A stretch of 64,000 bases of DNA from Kordiimonas gwangyangensis DSM 19435 = JCM 12864 (GTDB lineage: Bacteria; Pseudomonadota; Alphaproteobacteria; Sphingomonadales; Kordiimonadaceae). A program made the position numbers and the translations under genes. The stretch covers positions 85,548 to 149,547 of the forward strand of contig NZ_AQXF01000005.1 of NCBI RefSeq assembly GCF_000375545.1. The letters are read 5' to 3'. Shown here piece by piece: positions 17,317 through 24,809 of this stretch (the stretch's first letter is position 1; each line of letters starts with the position of its first letter). The notes under the pieces were generated by a model. That model saw only the letters and a program-made list of their open reading frames with translations. It did not search any database and was not told the origin of the DNA.

Positions 17317-17862
17317 ATGAACCGGATTTCGGTCCCGAGTCACGACACCGCACCACAAGCTTCCCGCCCGCTGCTTGGCGCTGTTAAAGACCAACTGGGC
17401 GTAGTGCCCAACGTTTTCCGCCTGATTGGCAATAGCCCCAAGGTGCTTGAAGGCTTCCTCGGCTTCAATGGCGCCGTCGCCAAGACGCTCGATGTCAAGA
17501 CACGCGAACGCATTGCGCTTGCGGTTGCTGAGGTGAACGGCTGTGACTACTGCCTCTCGGCCCACACCTACCTCGCCACCAACATGGCTGGCCTCGACGC
17601 TGAGGAAGTCAGCCTTGCAAGGAACGGCCAGTCCTCAAACACCCGTGCAAACGCAGCGGTTGCCTTTGCCGCAAAAGTTGCCAGCACCCGTGGCCGCGTT
17701 GAAGACGCAGATGTCATCAACATCAAGAACGCTGGCTACACCGACGGCCAGATCGTGGAGATCGTGGCACTTGTTGCCGACAATTTCTTCACCAACATCC
17801 TGAACAACGTTGCCGAAACCGAGATTGATTTCCCGGTTGTGCGCAGCACCTACGCGGCCTGA
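17317..17862 (+). CDS. AhpD-like peroxidase-related protein (carboxymuconolactone decarboxylase family)
   Basis: 181-residue helical protein of the alkylhydroperoxidase-like family. The redox motif is C76-x-x-C79-x-x-x-H83 (NGCDYCLSAH) after ERIALAVAEV, matching the thiol-dependent peroxidase centre. It should reduce peroxides or handle electrophiles in the cytoplasm. It opens a rightward set with a PNPOx-like and a SnoaL-like gene and is divergent from LysR. AAGGAG precedes the ATG. The true substrate is unknown, and CMD family names should not be read literally. Confidence 0.9.
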   Translation: MNRISVPSHDTAPQASRPLLGAVKDQLGVVPNVFRLIGNSPKVLEGFLGFNGAVAKTLDVKTRERIALAVAEVNGCDYCLSAHTYLATNMAGLDAEEVSLARNGQSSNTRANAAVAFAAKVASTRGRVEDADVINIKNAGYTDGQIVEIVALVADNFFTNILNNVAETEIDFPVVRSTYAA

Positions 17863-17966
17863 TGCCGCGCCGGTGGGGTCGCTTCCACTCCCATCATCCC
17901 CCTAAGCCCCCAGGGAGCGGCCCCACTGCGATTTGTTTATGTCCCTTCGAAGCTGGAGAGGTTGCC

Positions 17967-18608
17967 ATGCCATACGGATTTCTTGATGCGCTGACCGGGT
18001 CTGAAGTTGTGAAGGCCCAGATGGAGCATGGCTCGCGCCATATTTATGAGAACAGCCGGAGCGACCGCACCTTCGACCGATTCCGCGAAAGCGAAGCCAC
18101 CTTCATCGAGGCCCGTGACAGCTTTTATATCGCGAGCACCGCCGAGACCGGCTGGCCTTATGTTCAGCACCGGGGTGGCCCCAAGGGTTTCCTCAAAGTG
18201 CTGGATGACCGTACCCTCGCTTTCCCTGACTTTCGGGGTAACCGGCAGTATATCACGCTCGGTAACTCCCGCGTGGACAACCGGGTTGCGCTTATCCTGA
18301 TGGATTACGCGAACCGGGCACGGCTCAAGATACTGGCCACCTTGGAGGCCCGCGATCTGGAAGGCGACCCTGCGCTTGCCGAGATACTCGCCCTGCCGGG
18401 TTACCGCGGCATACCGGAACGCGCGATGGTGCTAAACCTCAAAAGCTTTGACTGGAATTGCCCCCAACACATCACCCCCCGTTTCACCTCAGATGAGGTG
18501 GCGGACGCCATGGCGTCCATTAACGAACAATTTGCACAGCTGCAAACGGAGAACCGGTCCCTGAAGGCCGAGCTTGCAGCCCTGAAACCATCCGGAGAGA
18601 TGATATGA
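17967..18608 (+). CDS. Pyridoxamine 5'-phosphate oxidase-like FMN-binding protein
   Basis: 213-residue split-barrel flavoprotein of the putative PNPOx family. The core strands contain [24 protein letters not shown], best described as residues about 50-75, then [20 protein letters not shown] and [17 protein letters not shown]. The last 30 residues form a short heptad-like coiled coil. ATG 17967 has GGAGAGG upstream; the longer frame reaches back to the preceding stop and lacks one. It overlaps the next gene by four bases. Such proteins bind FMN, F420 or heme and often reduce small toxic molecules; the substrate is unknown. Confidence 0.87.
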   Translation: MPYGFLDALTGSEVVKAQMEHGSRHIYENSRSDRTFDRFRESEATFIEARDSFYIASTAETGWPYVQHRGGPKGFLKVLDDRTLAFPDFRGNRQYITLGNSRVDNRVALILMDYANRARLKILATLEARDLEGDPALAEILALPGYRGIPERAMVLNLKSFDWNCPQHITPRFTSDEVADAMASINEQFAQLQTENRSLKAELAALKPSGEMI

Positions 18609-19084
18609 CAACCACCACACAGCGGCCACCCCTTCCCCCCTTCACGCGTGAAAGCGCGACCGAGAAAATCCGCCTTGCTGAAAACGGCTGGAACAGCCGG
18701 AATGCCGAGAAAGTCTCCCTCGCTTACACGCCCGACAGCCGCTGGCGCAACCGGGACAGCTTTGTCACTGGCCGCGATGCCATCGTGGACTTCCTGAGTG
18801 ACAAATGGCAGCGCGAGCAGGAATACCGCCTGATCAAGGAGCTTTGGGCCTTTGAAGGCAACCGTATTGCTGTGCGTTATGCCTACGAATGGCATGACAC
18901 GGATGGCAACTGGTTCCGCTCCTATGGTAATGAGAACTGGCAGTTTGACGAGAGCGGCCTGATGGAAGAGCGCCATGCCAGCATCAATGATGTTGCCATA
19001 CGCGAAGAAGACCGCCTGTTCCACTGGGACACATCCGGCCCACGCCCCGATGATCACCCAGGCCTGAGCGAACTTGGCCTGTAG
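18605..19084 (+). CDS. DUF1348 / SnoaL-like (NTF2 fold) protein
   Basis: 159-residue cone-shaped alpha+beta protein. [34 protein letters not shown] and the following [16 protein letters not shown] are typical of DUF1348, and the C-terminal [16 protein letters not shown] is conserved in the family. Translation is coupled to the flavoprotein (ATGA overlap). No catalytic role is established for the family. Its operon with AhpD-like and PNPOx-like genes suggests detoxification of a small reactive molecule. Confidence 0.88.
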   Translation: MTTTTQRPPLPPFTRESATEKIRLAENGWNSRNAEKVSLAYTPDSRWRNRDSFVTGRDAIVDFLSDKWQREQEYRLIKELWAFEGNRIAVRYAYEWHDTDGNWFRSYGNENWQFDESGLMEERHASINDVAIREEDRLFHWDTSGPRPDDHPGLSELGL

Positions 19085-19165
19085 CCGAACTGATCGGATT
19101 TATTCGTTTGCCAGCGCACGGAAAAAGTGGCCTCATTCAGGTGGTACAATCCTGGAGAATACACC

Positions 19166-19444
19166 ATGACTATCCGTGCTTGGCTGAGCGTCACAGCTGC
19201 AGCGGTTCTGAGTGTAGCGGCATTGGCCGCAGGCGGGCTTACCATCGTGAATGACGATGACACCGCCTATACCCTTATCCTTGAAGATGCCGATGAAAAG
19301 ACATGGGAGGTCAGTATTGAGCCCCATGCCACATTAAGTGACATCTGCTCGGACTGTTATGTTGCCATCAAAGGCCAGGAGAACTTCATCTACGCCGATG
19401 AAGCAACCCAGCTGCGTATTTCTGGTGGCCAACTGGTTCAGTAG
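19166..19444 (+). CDS. Small secreted protein, 92 residues
   Basis: Unrecognised. A signal peptide (residues 1-22, MTIRAWLSVTAAAVLSVAAL, with an Ala-Ala-Gly cleavage region) is followed by a compact acidic domain. The domain has VNDDDTAYTLILEDADEKTW and two cysteines (C-S-D-C, near residue 63) that could form a disulphide or bind metal in the periplasm. TGGAGA lies 8 bases before ATG 19166; an in-frame GTG at 19127 lacks support. It is monocistronic between the SnoaL-like gene and the iron-box region. Confidence 0.75.
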   Translation: MTIRAWLSVTAAAVLSVAALAAGGLTIVNDDDTAYTLILEDADEKTWEVSIEPHATLSDICSDCYVAIKGQENFIYADEATQLRISGGQLVQ

Positions 19445-19591
19445 TTCAGGCGGATAGAGCGACACGTCTTTCGCCTCCCGCAACAGCAGGCAAGCCACAA
19501 GGTTTGCCTGCACGGGATGCTTATTGCACTTCTTCTGCTGCCACCAGGCTGCATGGGGCTTGTCAATGAAGCCGTAGCCGATTAATAAGTT

Positions 19592-19606
19592 TGATAATCA
19601 TTCTTA
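19592..19606 (+). promoter_or_regulatory. Candidate Fur (iron) box
   Basis: TGATAATCATTCTTA matches the 7-1-7 Fur consensus TGATAATnATTATCA at 12 of 14 defined positions. It lies 24 bases before the PepSY gene start in an AT-rich patch. Confidence 0.65.
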
Positions 19607-19629
19607 TTTATACTGAACGGCTCTCCCCC

Positions 19630-20790
19630 ATGCAGCGCGGCACCATTCGCATCTGGTATCTTGTCCATAAGTTGAGCAGCCTGATCTCCACGGCATTCCT
19701 CTTGATGCTGTGTATCACCGGCTTGCCGCTTATTTTCGAGCATGAGATCGAGGACCTGACGGGCGATGCCTATGTCATGCCGCCGGTCACAGATGAGGAC
19801 ACGCGGGTTAGCCTTGATACTGTGCTTGCAAATGCCCTCGCGTCCCGCCCCGGTGAAGTTGGCCTCTTCATGAGCTTCGATGAAGACCGGCCCGTGGTGA
19901 ATGTCACCTCCGGCCCCACGCCTGACGCGCCGGGCGAGCAGATGACCCTCATGTCGCTTGACTGGCGCACGGGCGAGTTTGTGCCCGCGCCAGATGAAGG
20001 TGATGTGATGGGCTTTCTCCTCCAGCTCCACACCGACATGTTCCTTGGCCTCAAGGGCCTTCTGTTCCTCGGATTTATGGGCTTGCTGTTCTTCATCGCC
20101 ATTGTTTCAGGCGTGGTGCTGTACGCGCCCTTCATGACAAAGATCGATTTTGGCACGGTGCGCGCGTCACGCAGCGCACGGGTCAAATGGCTCGACTACC
20201 ATAACCTGCTCGGCATCGTGACCGTGATGTGGGCCAGTGTGGTGGGCCTCACCGGCGTGATCAACACACTGTCGGACCCGCTCACAAGCTACTGGCAATA
20301 TGACCAGCTGGCGGAGATGACCGCAGCCTATGACGGTGCGCATGCGCCTGATCAACTCGCGTCCATCCAAGGGGCAATTGATGCTGCCAAGGCAAAAGCC
20401 CCCGGCATGCAGGTGCAGTTTGTCGCCTTCCCCGGCGGCTCTTTCTCGACCGAGCATCACTATGCGGTCTTTATGCAGGGCAATACGCCGCTGACCAAAA
20501 AGCTACTGACACCCGCGCTCATCGACGCGGAGGATGGCAGCTTCACCGACATGCGCACCATGCCCTGGTATATGCAGGCGCTCCTCCTGTCCCAGCCGCT
20601 GCATTTTGGTGACTACGGCGGCTTTCCAATGAAAATCCTGTGGGCGATACTCGATATATTCACCATTATCGTGCTCGCGAGTGGGCTTTACCTGTGGCTC
20701 GCGAAGGGCCGCAAGGGTATCCAGACCCGCGTGAGAGAGATCGAGAGTGGCGGCCGGCTGGATGGTGACATCAGGCAGGCCGCAGAATGA
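19630..20790 (+). CDS. PepSY-associated transmembrane protein, iron-uptake type
   Basis: Inner-membrane protein of 386 residues with four main hydrophobic spans: WYLVHKLSSLISTAFLLMLC near residue 10; a second near 145-165, LLFLGFMGLLFFIAIVSGVV; a third near 190-215 after KWLDYHNLLGI; and a last near 340-360. Large periplasmic PepSY-like segments lie between them. Conserved His residues in the helices suggest heme or metal contact. Relatives reduce ferric siderophores in the periplasm and sit beside TonB receptors. ATG 19630 is chosen over TTG 19591, which lies inside the candidate Fur box. Its stop overlaps the next small gene. Expression under iron limitation is likely. Confidence 0.85.
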   Translation: MQRGTIRIWYLVHKLSSLISTAFLLMLCITGLPLIFEHEIEDLTGDAYVMPPVTDEDTRVSLDTVLANALASRPGEVGLFMSFDEDRPVVNVTSGPTPDAPGEQMTLMSLDWRTGEFVPAPDEGDVMGFLLQLHTDMFLGLKGLLFLGFMGLLFFIAIVSGVVLYAPFMTKIDFGTVRASRSARVKWLDYHNLLGIVTVMWASVVGLTGVINTLSDPLTSYWQYDQLAEMTAAYDGAHAPDQLASIQGAIDAAKAKAPGMQVQFVAFPGGSFSTEHHYAVFMQGNTPLTKKLLTPALIDAEDGSFTDMRTMPWYMQALLLSQPLHFGDYGGFPMKILWAILDIFTIIVLASGLYLWLAKGRKGIQTRVREIESGGRLDGDIRQAAE

Positions 20791-20984
20791 CGGAAACCAA
20801 AGCCCCAGCACGCCGGCAAACGGCTGCACAGATTTTCGCCATTCCCGCCTTGCTCGCGCTTCTCAGCCTCGTCGGGCTGGTCAGTGCACTGATGGGTGAC
20901 GGTGTGCGCGACTTTCTCTCCTGGCTCGGCCTTGCAGCGCCCGTCATCGTGGCTCTTTGGGCGTTGAAGGCGCGGCGACGTTGA
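20787..20984 (+). CDS. Small two-span membrane protein, 65 residues
   Basis: The start overlaps the PepSY stop by four bases (ATGA), so translation is coupled. A basic N-terminus (TKAPARRQ) is followed by two hydrophobic helices (about residues 17-35 and 45-60) and a basic end KARRR, predicting a hairpin with both ends in the cytoplasm. Similar short membrane proteins often follow PepSY reductase genes. It probably assists the larger protein; no known family is evident. Confidence 0.75.
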   Translation: MTETKAPARRQTAAQIFAIPALLALLSLVGLVSALMGDGVRDFLSWLGLAAPVIVALWALKARRR

Positions 20985-21081
20985 GGCATCGGCCTCATCA
21001 CTGCAAAATGCAGGCGGTTTCAATGATCTCCGGTCGCTATTCCTCCGTAGAAGAAGGCAGCCCGACCCAAGAGGAGTTCCC

Positions 21082-22140
21082 ATGCGCTGCCTTGACTGCG
21101 AAACCGTCAAAAATCACCTTTTCGACGAGACTTATTTCTGGATTTACCTGCCCACAGGCGAAGGCCATGCAAAAGCAAGCCGGATGATACAGGACCGTGC
21201 CTATGATCACACTCCTGTTGGCTCCCTCGGTATCCGCATCAAGCTACCGCGCGCTGACGTTTCGGATTTCCTGACAACCCTTTTTGGCAGCCTTAATGGG
21301 CTTGAACTCGCCAATACCAATGTGGTGACGACTGCGTGTGACAAACTGGAACCGGAGGACCTTGGACGGGTCATTACCGCAGACGTGTTCATCAACAGGT
21401 TTCACAGCCAATGGATTATTGAGGCAATGGCCGCGGAACAGTTCGAGAGCTGGATGCAGCCGATCGTCCATGCGGGTGATCCCGACATCAGCAAACCTTT
21501 CGCGCATGAAGCGCTGTTCCGCATGCGCGACAACGATGGAAATATCATCCCTCCCGGTCATGTGTTTGCGATCGCTGGCAAATCCGACCTCTTGTTTTCC
21601 CTCGATCTTGCAGCAAGGCGAAAAGCGGTAGAAACGGCTGCAGCCGCCAAGCTCAAGGGCAAGCTGTTCATCAATTTCAACCCGTCCAGCGTTTATGACC
21701 CCGCTTATTGCTTGCGCACCACCGCAAGCGCCATCGCGGACGCTGGGCTGAGGCCAGAAGATGTCGTATTCGAACTAACCGAAACGCACATGGCGCGGGA
21801 CAAGGCACACCTCAAGGGCATCCTCGCATTTTACCGCAACTCCGGCTTTGGTGTCGCACTGGACGATATCGGCTCCGGCTGGTCAGGCCTCAACATGCTT
21901 CATGAGATGCGGCCCGATTATGTCAAACTCGACATGGAACTGGTGCGCAACGTGGACAGCGATGCCTTCAAGCAGGTGATTGTCCGTAACCTCATTAGCA
22001 TTGCACATAGTAGTGGCATTCTCACAATCGCGGAAGGGATCGAGACTGCTCAGGAAGCTGATTTCCTGCGCGATGCAGGCGCGGACTATCTGCAGGGTTA
22101 CCATTTTGCACGCCCTGCCCCTGTGACTGCAGCCATTTAA
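21082..22140 (+). CDS. EAL-domain cyclic-di-GMP phosphodiesterase
   Basis: 352-residue soluble protein. The first 110 residues are an unassigned sensory part beginning MRCLDCE, with a C-x-x-C pair. The EAL domain follows with all catalytic marks: HEALFR (EAL Glu), LFINFNPSS (Asn), FELTETH (Glu), ALDDIGSG (two Asp), YVKLD (Lys), AEGIET (Glu) and LQGYHFARP. It should therefore hydrolyse c-di-GMP to pGpG. AGAGGAG precedes the ATG. It stands alone, without a GGDEF partner. The N-terminal cysteine pair could sense redox state or bind metal. Confidence 0.92.
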   Translation: MRCLDCETVKNHLFDETYFWIYLPTGEGHAKASRMIQDRAYDHTPVGSLGIRIKLPRADVSDFLTTLFGSLNGLELANTNVVTTACDKLEPEDLGRVITADVFINRFHSQWIIEAMAAEQFESWMQPIVHAGDPDISKPFAHEALFRMRDNDGNIIPPGHVFAIAGKSDLLFSLDLAARRKAVETAAAAKLKGKLFINFNPSSVYDPAYCLRTTASAIADAGLRPEDVVFELTETHMARDKAHLKGILAFYRNSGFGVALDDIGSGWSGLNMLHEMRPDYVKLDMELVRNVDSDAFKQVIVRNLISIAHSSGILTIAEGIETAQEADFLRDAGADYLQGYHFARPAPVTAAI

Positions 22141-22249
22141 ATCCATTTACGTCCTCTTTATTTGCTGGCTTCACAGCATCACTGAAAATTTATGCCCCCA
22201 AACCAACGTGGAGGGTGTGTTTGATGTGGCTAAAGAAAGGAGGACAGTC

Positions 22250-22942
22250 ATGAAACGCAATATTGTAACTCTGGCCATGATCACTGCGATCGCGGGCGCA
22301 AGCGGTGCAGCGATTGCGGATGACAAGAACCCTTACGCCGACAAATTTGAGGATCAGAGCTATATCAGCTTGACCGGTACTGTCTCAGGCACCAATGGCG
22401 ATAACTTCATGCTCGATTATGGTGACGGTGTCATCACGGTCGAAATGGATGACTGGGACTGGTACGATGAAAGCCAGAACATCCTGACGGGTGATAGGGT
22501 AACCGTTCGCGGCGAAATTGATGATGGCCTCTATGAAACGAGGAGCATTGAAGCAAGTAGCGTGTTTGTGCACTCGATCGCCACGACCTATTATGCGAAC
22601 GATGCCGATGAGGAAGAAATCCTCAACCTCCGTTCATTTGCCGGATATCCCGATTATCCTGCAGCAGTTCCGGACGGCACATGGATTACAGTCGCCGGCA
22701 CGGTAACCGATATGGATGGGCGAGAGTTTGATATCCAGACCCTGAACCATGAAATTCAGGTGGATACCCTTTCGATGGCCTATAACCCACTTGACGACAA
22801 CGGGCGTCAACAGGTGGAAGTCGGTGATCTGGTCTATGTATCAGGCCGTCTCGACAAGGACTTTTTCGAACAGAATGAGATTATGGCCAACACGGTCATG
22901 ACCCTCGCCGAAGATCGGGGCGACCTGAATTCGGGCAGCTAA
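22250..22942 (+). CDS. Periplasmic protein with two OB-fold (BOF/YgiW-like) repeats
   Basis: 230-residue exported protein. A signal peptide (about residues 1-22, ending GAAIADD) precedes two similar beta-barrel units: residues about 35-115 (SLTGTVSGTNGDNFMLDYGDG ... GDRVTVRGEID) and 145-220 (WITVAGTVTDMDGREFDIQT ... GDLVYVSGRLD). Both follow the pattern of bacterial OB-fold proteins such as YgiW/YdeI, which bind cations and relate to stress tolerance. AAGGAGGA lies eight bases before the ATG. The protein is strongly acidic. A strong terminator follows, so it is monocistronic. Confidence 0.8.
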   Translation: MKRNIVTLAMITAIAGASGAAIADDKNPYADKFEDQSYISLTGTVSGTNGDNFMLDYGDGVITVEMDDWDWYDESQNILTGDRVTVRGEIDDGLYETRSIEASSVFVHSIATTYYANDADEEEILNLRSFAGYPDYPAAVPDGTWITVAGTVTDMDGREFDIQTLNHEIQVDTLSMAYNPLDDNGRQQVEVGDLVYVSGRLDKDFFEQNEIMANTVMTLAEDRGDLNSGS

Positions 22943-23002
22943 ACAATCGTTAGCCGTAACTTTCAGGCTGCGAGATGTTGATCAACATGAGTTCCGAGTA
23001 TC

Positions 23003-23036
23003 AAGCCACCGCACCCGTCCGTGCGGTGGCTTCTTT
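23003..23036 (+). terminator. Strong terminator after the OB-fold gene
   Basis: A 12-bp perfect stem (AAGCCACCGCAC / GTGCGGTGGCTT, loop CCGTCC) is followed by TTCTTT. Confidence 0.9.
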
Positions 23037-23218
23037 ATGCACAGTTCGCGCACAGATTTCGCACAGTTACTTCACAACCTCACAACACCCGCTAAACTTT
23101 AGACCTAAAGGACCCCTTCGTTTATTGCGTGCAGTGACACCGGCGGACAAGATTGTTGTGCGTGCGTGATATGTTCCCCACATTTTGTGGCAAAGGCGCG
23201 GTTTTTGGCTATTTTTTT

Positions 23219-23236
23219 GGTTAAGGCCCTTTAACC
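23219..23236. promoter_or_regulatory. GGTTAA-N6-TTAACC palindrome
   Basis: GGTTAA and TTAACC arms flank GGCCCT about 90 bases upstream of the PAS-domain gene; a further TTAAC follows at 23237-23241. The TTAA half-sites recall CtrA boxes, but the spacing is six, not the canonical seven. Treat it as a candidate operator only. Confidence 0.35.
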
Positions 23237-23322
23237 TTAACGCTGAACAGTGTATTCCCTCGCCTATCGCGTTCATTGTTCCGAGTGTGTGAGTAGTTGT
23301 TTTGGGTCCCGCCTTTAAAAGT

Positions 23323-23850
23323 ATGAAAGATGCGCTTCGTCCGCGCAAAAACCCACCCCATTCGGGTGTGGGCGAACCGCCGCAGGACGACGCACCGCTG
23401 CAAAGCGCAAGTGTTGAACACCCGGTACTTGAGGCGCTTTACCGCTTCTGGTCGGGCAAAAAATCAGCGCTGGGCGCACTACCCTCCCGCAAGGATATCT
23501 CCCCCTCCGAGATCAAGAAACTGCTGCCCCACATCGCCATCGCCGATGTGATTGATGGCGGCGCTGATTTCTGCTTTCGGGTGTGCGGTACCATGATCAC
23601 TGAAGGCGCCGGTGTGGAACTCACAGGCAAGTCATGGTCCAGCTTTGAAGGCACGGACCGCATCATCGCACGCAGCCGCCAACTCGTTGAAACCGCTGAG
23701 CCCTACTATGCCACCAACCAGCGGGCACATTGGGCGCCAAAGGACTTCCAGCATTATAGCGTACTGGCCCTGCCGCTCGCCCGCGACGGCAAAACGGTGG
23801 ACATGGTTCTCTATGGCCTTGTGTACCAACCGATGGAGCGCGGCGAGTAA
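23323..23850 (+). CDS. PAS-domain protein (PF07310-like), 175 residues
   Basis: Single-domain cytoplasmic sensor-like protein. LEALYRFWSGKKSALGALPSRKDISPSEIKKLLPHI (residues about 35-70) leads into the PAS-like core FCFRVCGTMITEGAGVELTGKSW and the C-terminal strand HYSVLALPLARDGKTVDMVLYGLVY. Families of this kind are common and multi-copy in alphaproteobacteria and of unknown role. ATG 23323 is used; a TTG at 23302 is possible. A second member of the same type lies at 56999-57511. No output domain is present, so it must act through protein contact. Confidence 0.8.
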   Translation: MKDALRPRKNPPHSGVGEPPQDDAPLQSASVEHPVLEALYRFWSGKKSALGALPSRKDISPSEIKKLLPHIAIADVIDGGADFCFRVCGTMITEGAGVELTGKSWSSFEGTDRIIARSRQLVETAEPYYATNQRAHWAPKDFQHYSVLALPLARDGKTVDMVLYGLVYQPMERGE

Positions 23851-23906
23851 GCACCCTTCCCGCACAGGGGCAAGCATGCAATAGTCACCCTTTAGGGGAG
23901 GACCGC

Positions 23907-24809
23907 ATGCTAAGATATTTTTTCAACACAATTATTTTGGCTATGGCTATTTCCGCCAGCGCATCGGCCGACATGAAACTGGTCGCCCTTGGCACCGGCA
24001 CACCGAATGCGGACCCGGAACGGTCTGGCCCTGCGCTGGCTGTGGTCGTGGGCGGCAAATCCTACATTGTAGACACGGGGCCCGGCATTGTGCGCCGTGC
24101 GGCATCCGCGGCGTCGGGTGGCATTCCCGCGCTCGCCCCAGACAAGCTGGACACTGTTTTCCTCACACACTTGCATTCCGATCATACTGTCGGCCTGCCA
24201 GATGTGATGTTCACATCATGGGTGCTTGAGCGCGCGGTGCCGCTACGCCTCTTTGGCCCCACCGGCACCGCTGCGATGGCCCAGCACCTGCAGGAGGCCT
24301 ATAAAGCCGATATCGACCTGCGCCTGAACGGGCTGGAGCCCGCAACGCCTGAAGGGCACAAGGTAAACGTTCAGGAAATCCGCGCAGGTGTCGTGCTTGA
24401 TGAGCACGACGTGATCGTTGAAGCCGTACCTGTGTTGCACGGCAGCTGGAAAGAAGCATATGGCTTCAAATTCACATCAGGCGGCAAGACTATCGTCATC
24501 TCAGGCGATGCACGGCCAAGCCCTGCCCTTATCAAGGCCGCCAAAGGCGCGGATATCCTCGTGCATGAAGTCTATTCCGACGCTGGTTTCAAAAGGCGGG
24601 AGCCGGTTTGGCAGAAGTATCACGCCAGCTTCCACACCTCCGCCAGCGAACTGGCCGCGATCGCGAACGAGGCCAAACCCAAGCTGCTGGTGCTTTATCA
24701 CCAGCTATATTGGGGTACGTCAGACGAGGACCTCGTGAAGGAAATCCACGCCGCCGGGTATGACGGCGCGGTTATATCTGCCAAGGACCTTGAAGTATTT
24801 GAGCCCTAG
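23907..24809 (+). CDS. Exported metallo-beta-lactamase-fold hydrolase
   Basis: 300-residue enzyme with a signal peptide (residues 1-21, ending SASASA). The zinc motif is [10 protein letters not shown] (H88, H90, D92, H93), later ligands are in VLHGSW and ISGDARPS, and the final His is in LVLYHQLY. The layout is closest to the RNase Z/arylsulfatase-like branch ([16 protein letters not shown]). Periplasmic location argues against an RNA substrate; a phosphodiester, sulphate ester or lactone is more likely. GGGGAGG precedes the ATG. Its stop codon overlaps the stop of the convergent metH gene. Confidence 0.87.
   Translation: MLRYFFNTIILAMAISASASADMKLVALGTGTPNADPERSGPALAVVVGGKSYIVDTGPGIVRRAASAASGGIPALAPDKLDTVFLTHLHSDHTVGLPDVMFTSWVLERAVPLRLFGPTGTAAMAQHLQEAYKADIDLRLNGLEPATPEGHKVNVQEIRAGVVLDEHDVIVEAVPVLHGSWKEAYGFKFTSGGKTIVISGDARPSPALIKAAKGADILVHEVYSDAGFKRREPVWQKYHASFHTSASELAAIANEAKPKLLVLYHQLYWGTSDEDLVKEIHAAGYDGAVISAKDLEVFEP

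Larger units (their letters stand above)
22943..23322. other. Intergenic gap before the first PAS gene
   Basis: About 380 bases hold the terminator of the OB-fold gene (23003-23036), a T-rich stretch with a palindrome (23219-23236) and nothing that looks coding. Confidence 0.6.

Noticed and set aside
19486-19511. GCAGGCAA/TTGCCTGC hairpin after the 92-residue secreted protein
   Set aside because: An 8-bp stem with a 10-nt loop and no T-run; possible mRNA end but not supported enough to list.
19517-19585. A 22-codon ORF reading MLIALLLLPPGCMGL... with a lipobox-like L-P-P-G-C, just before the Fur box
   Set aside because: No Shine-Dalgarno site, Pro is unusual in a lipobox, and its end runs into the regulatory region; kept only as a curiosity.
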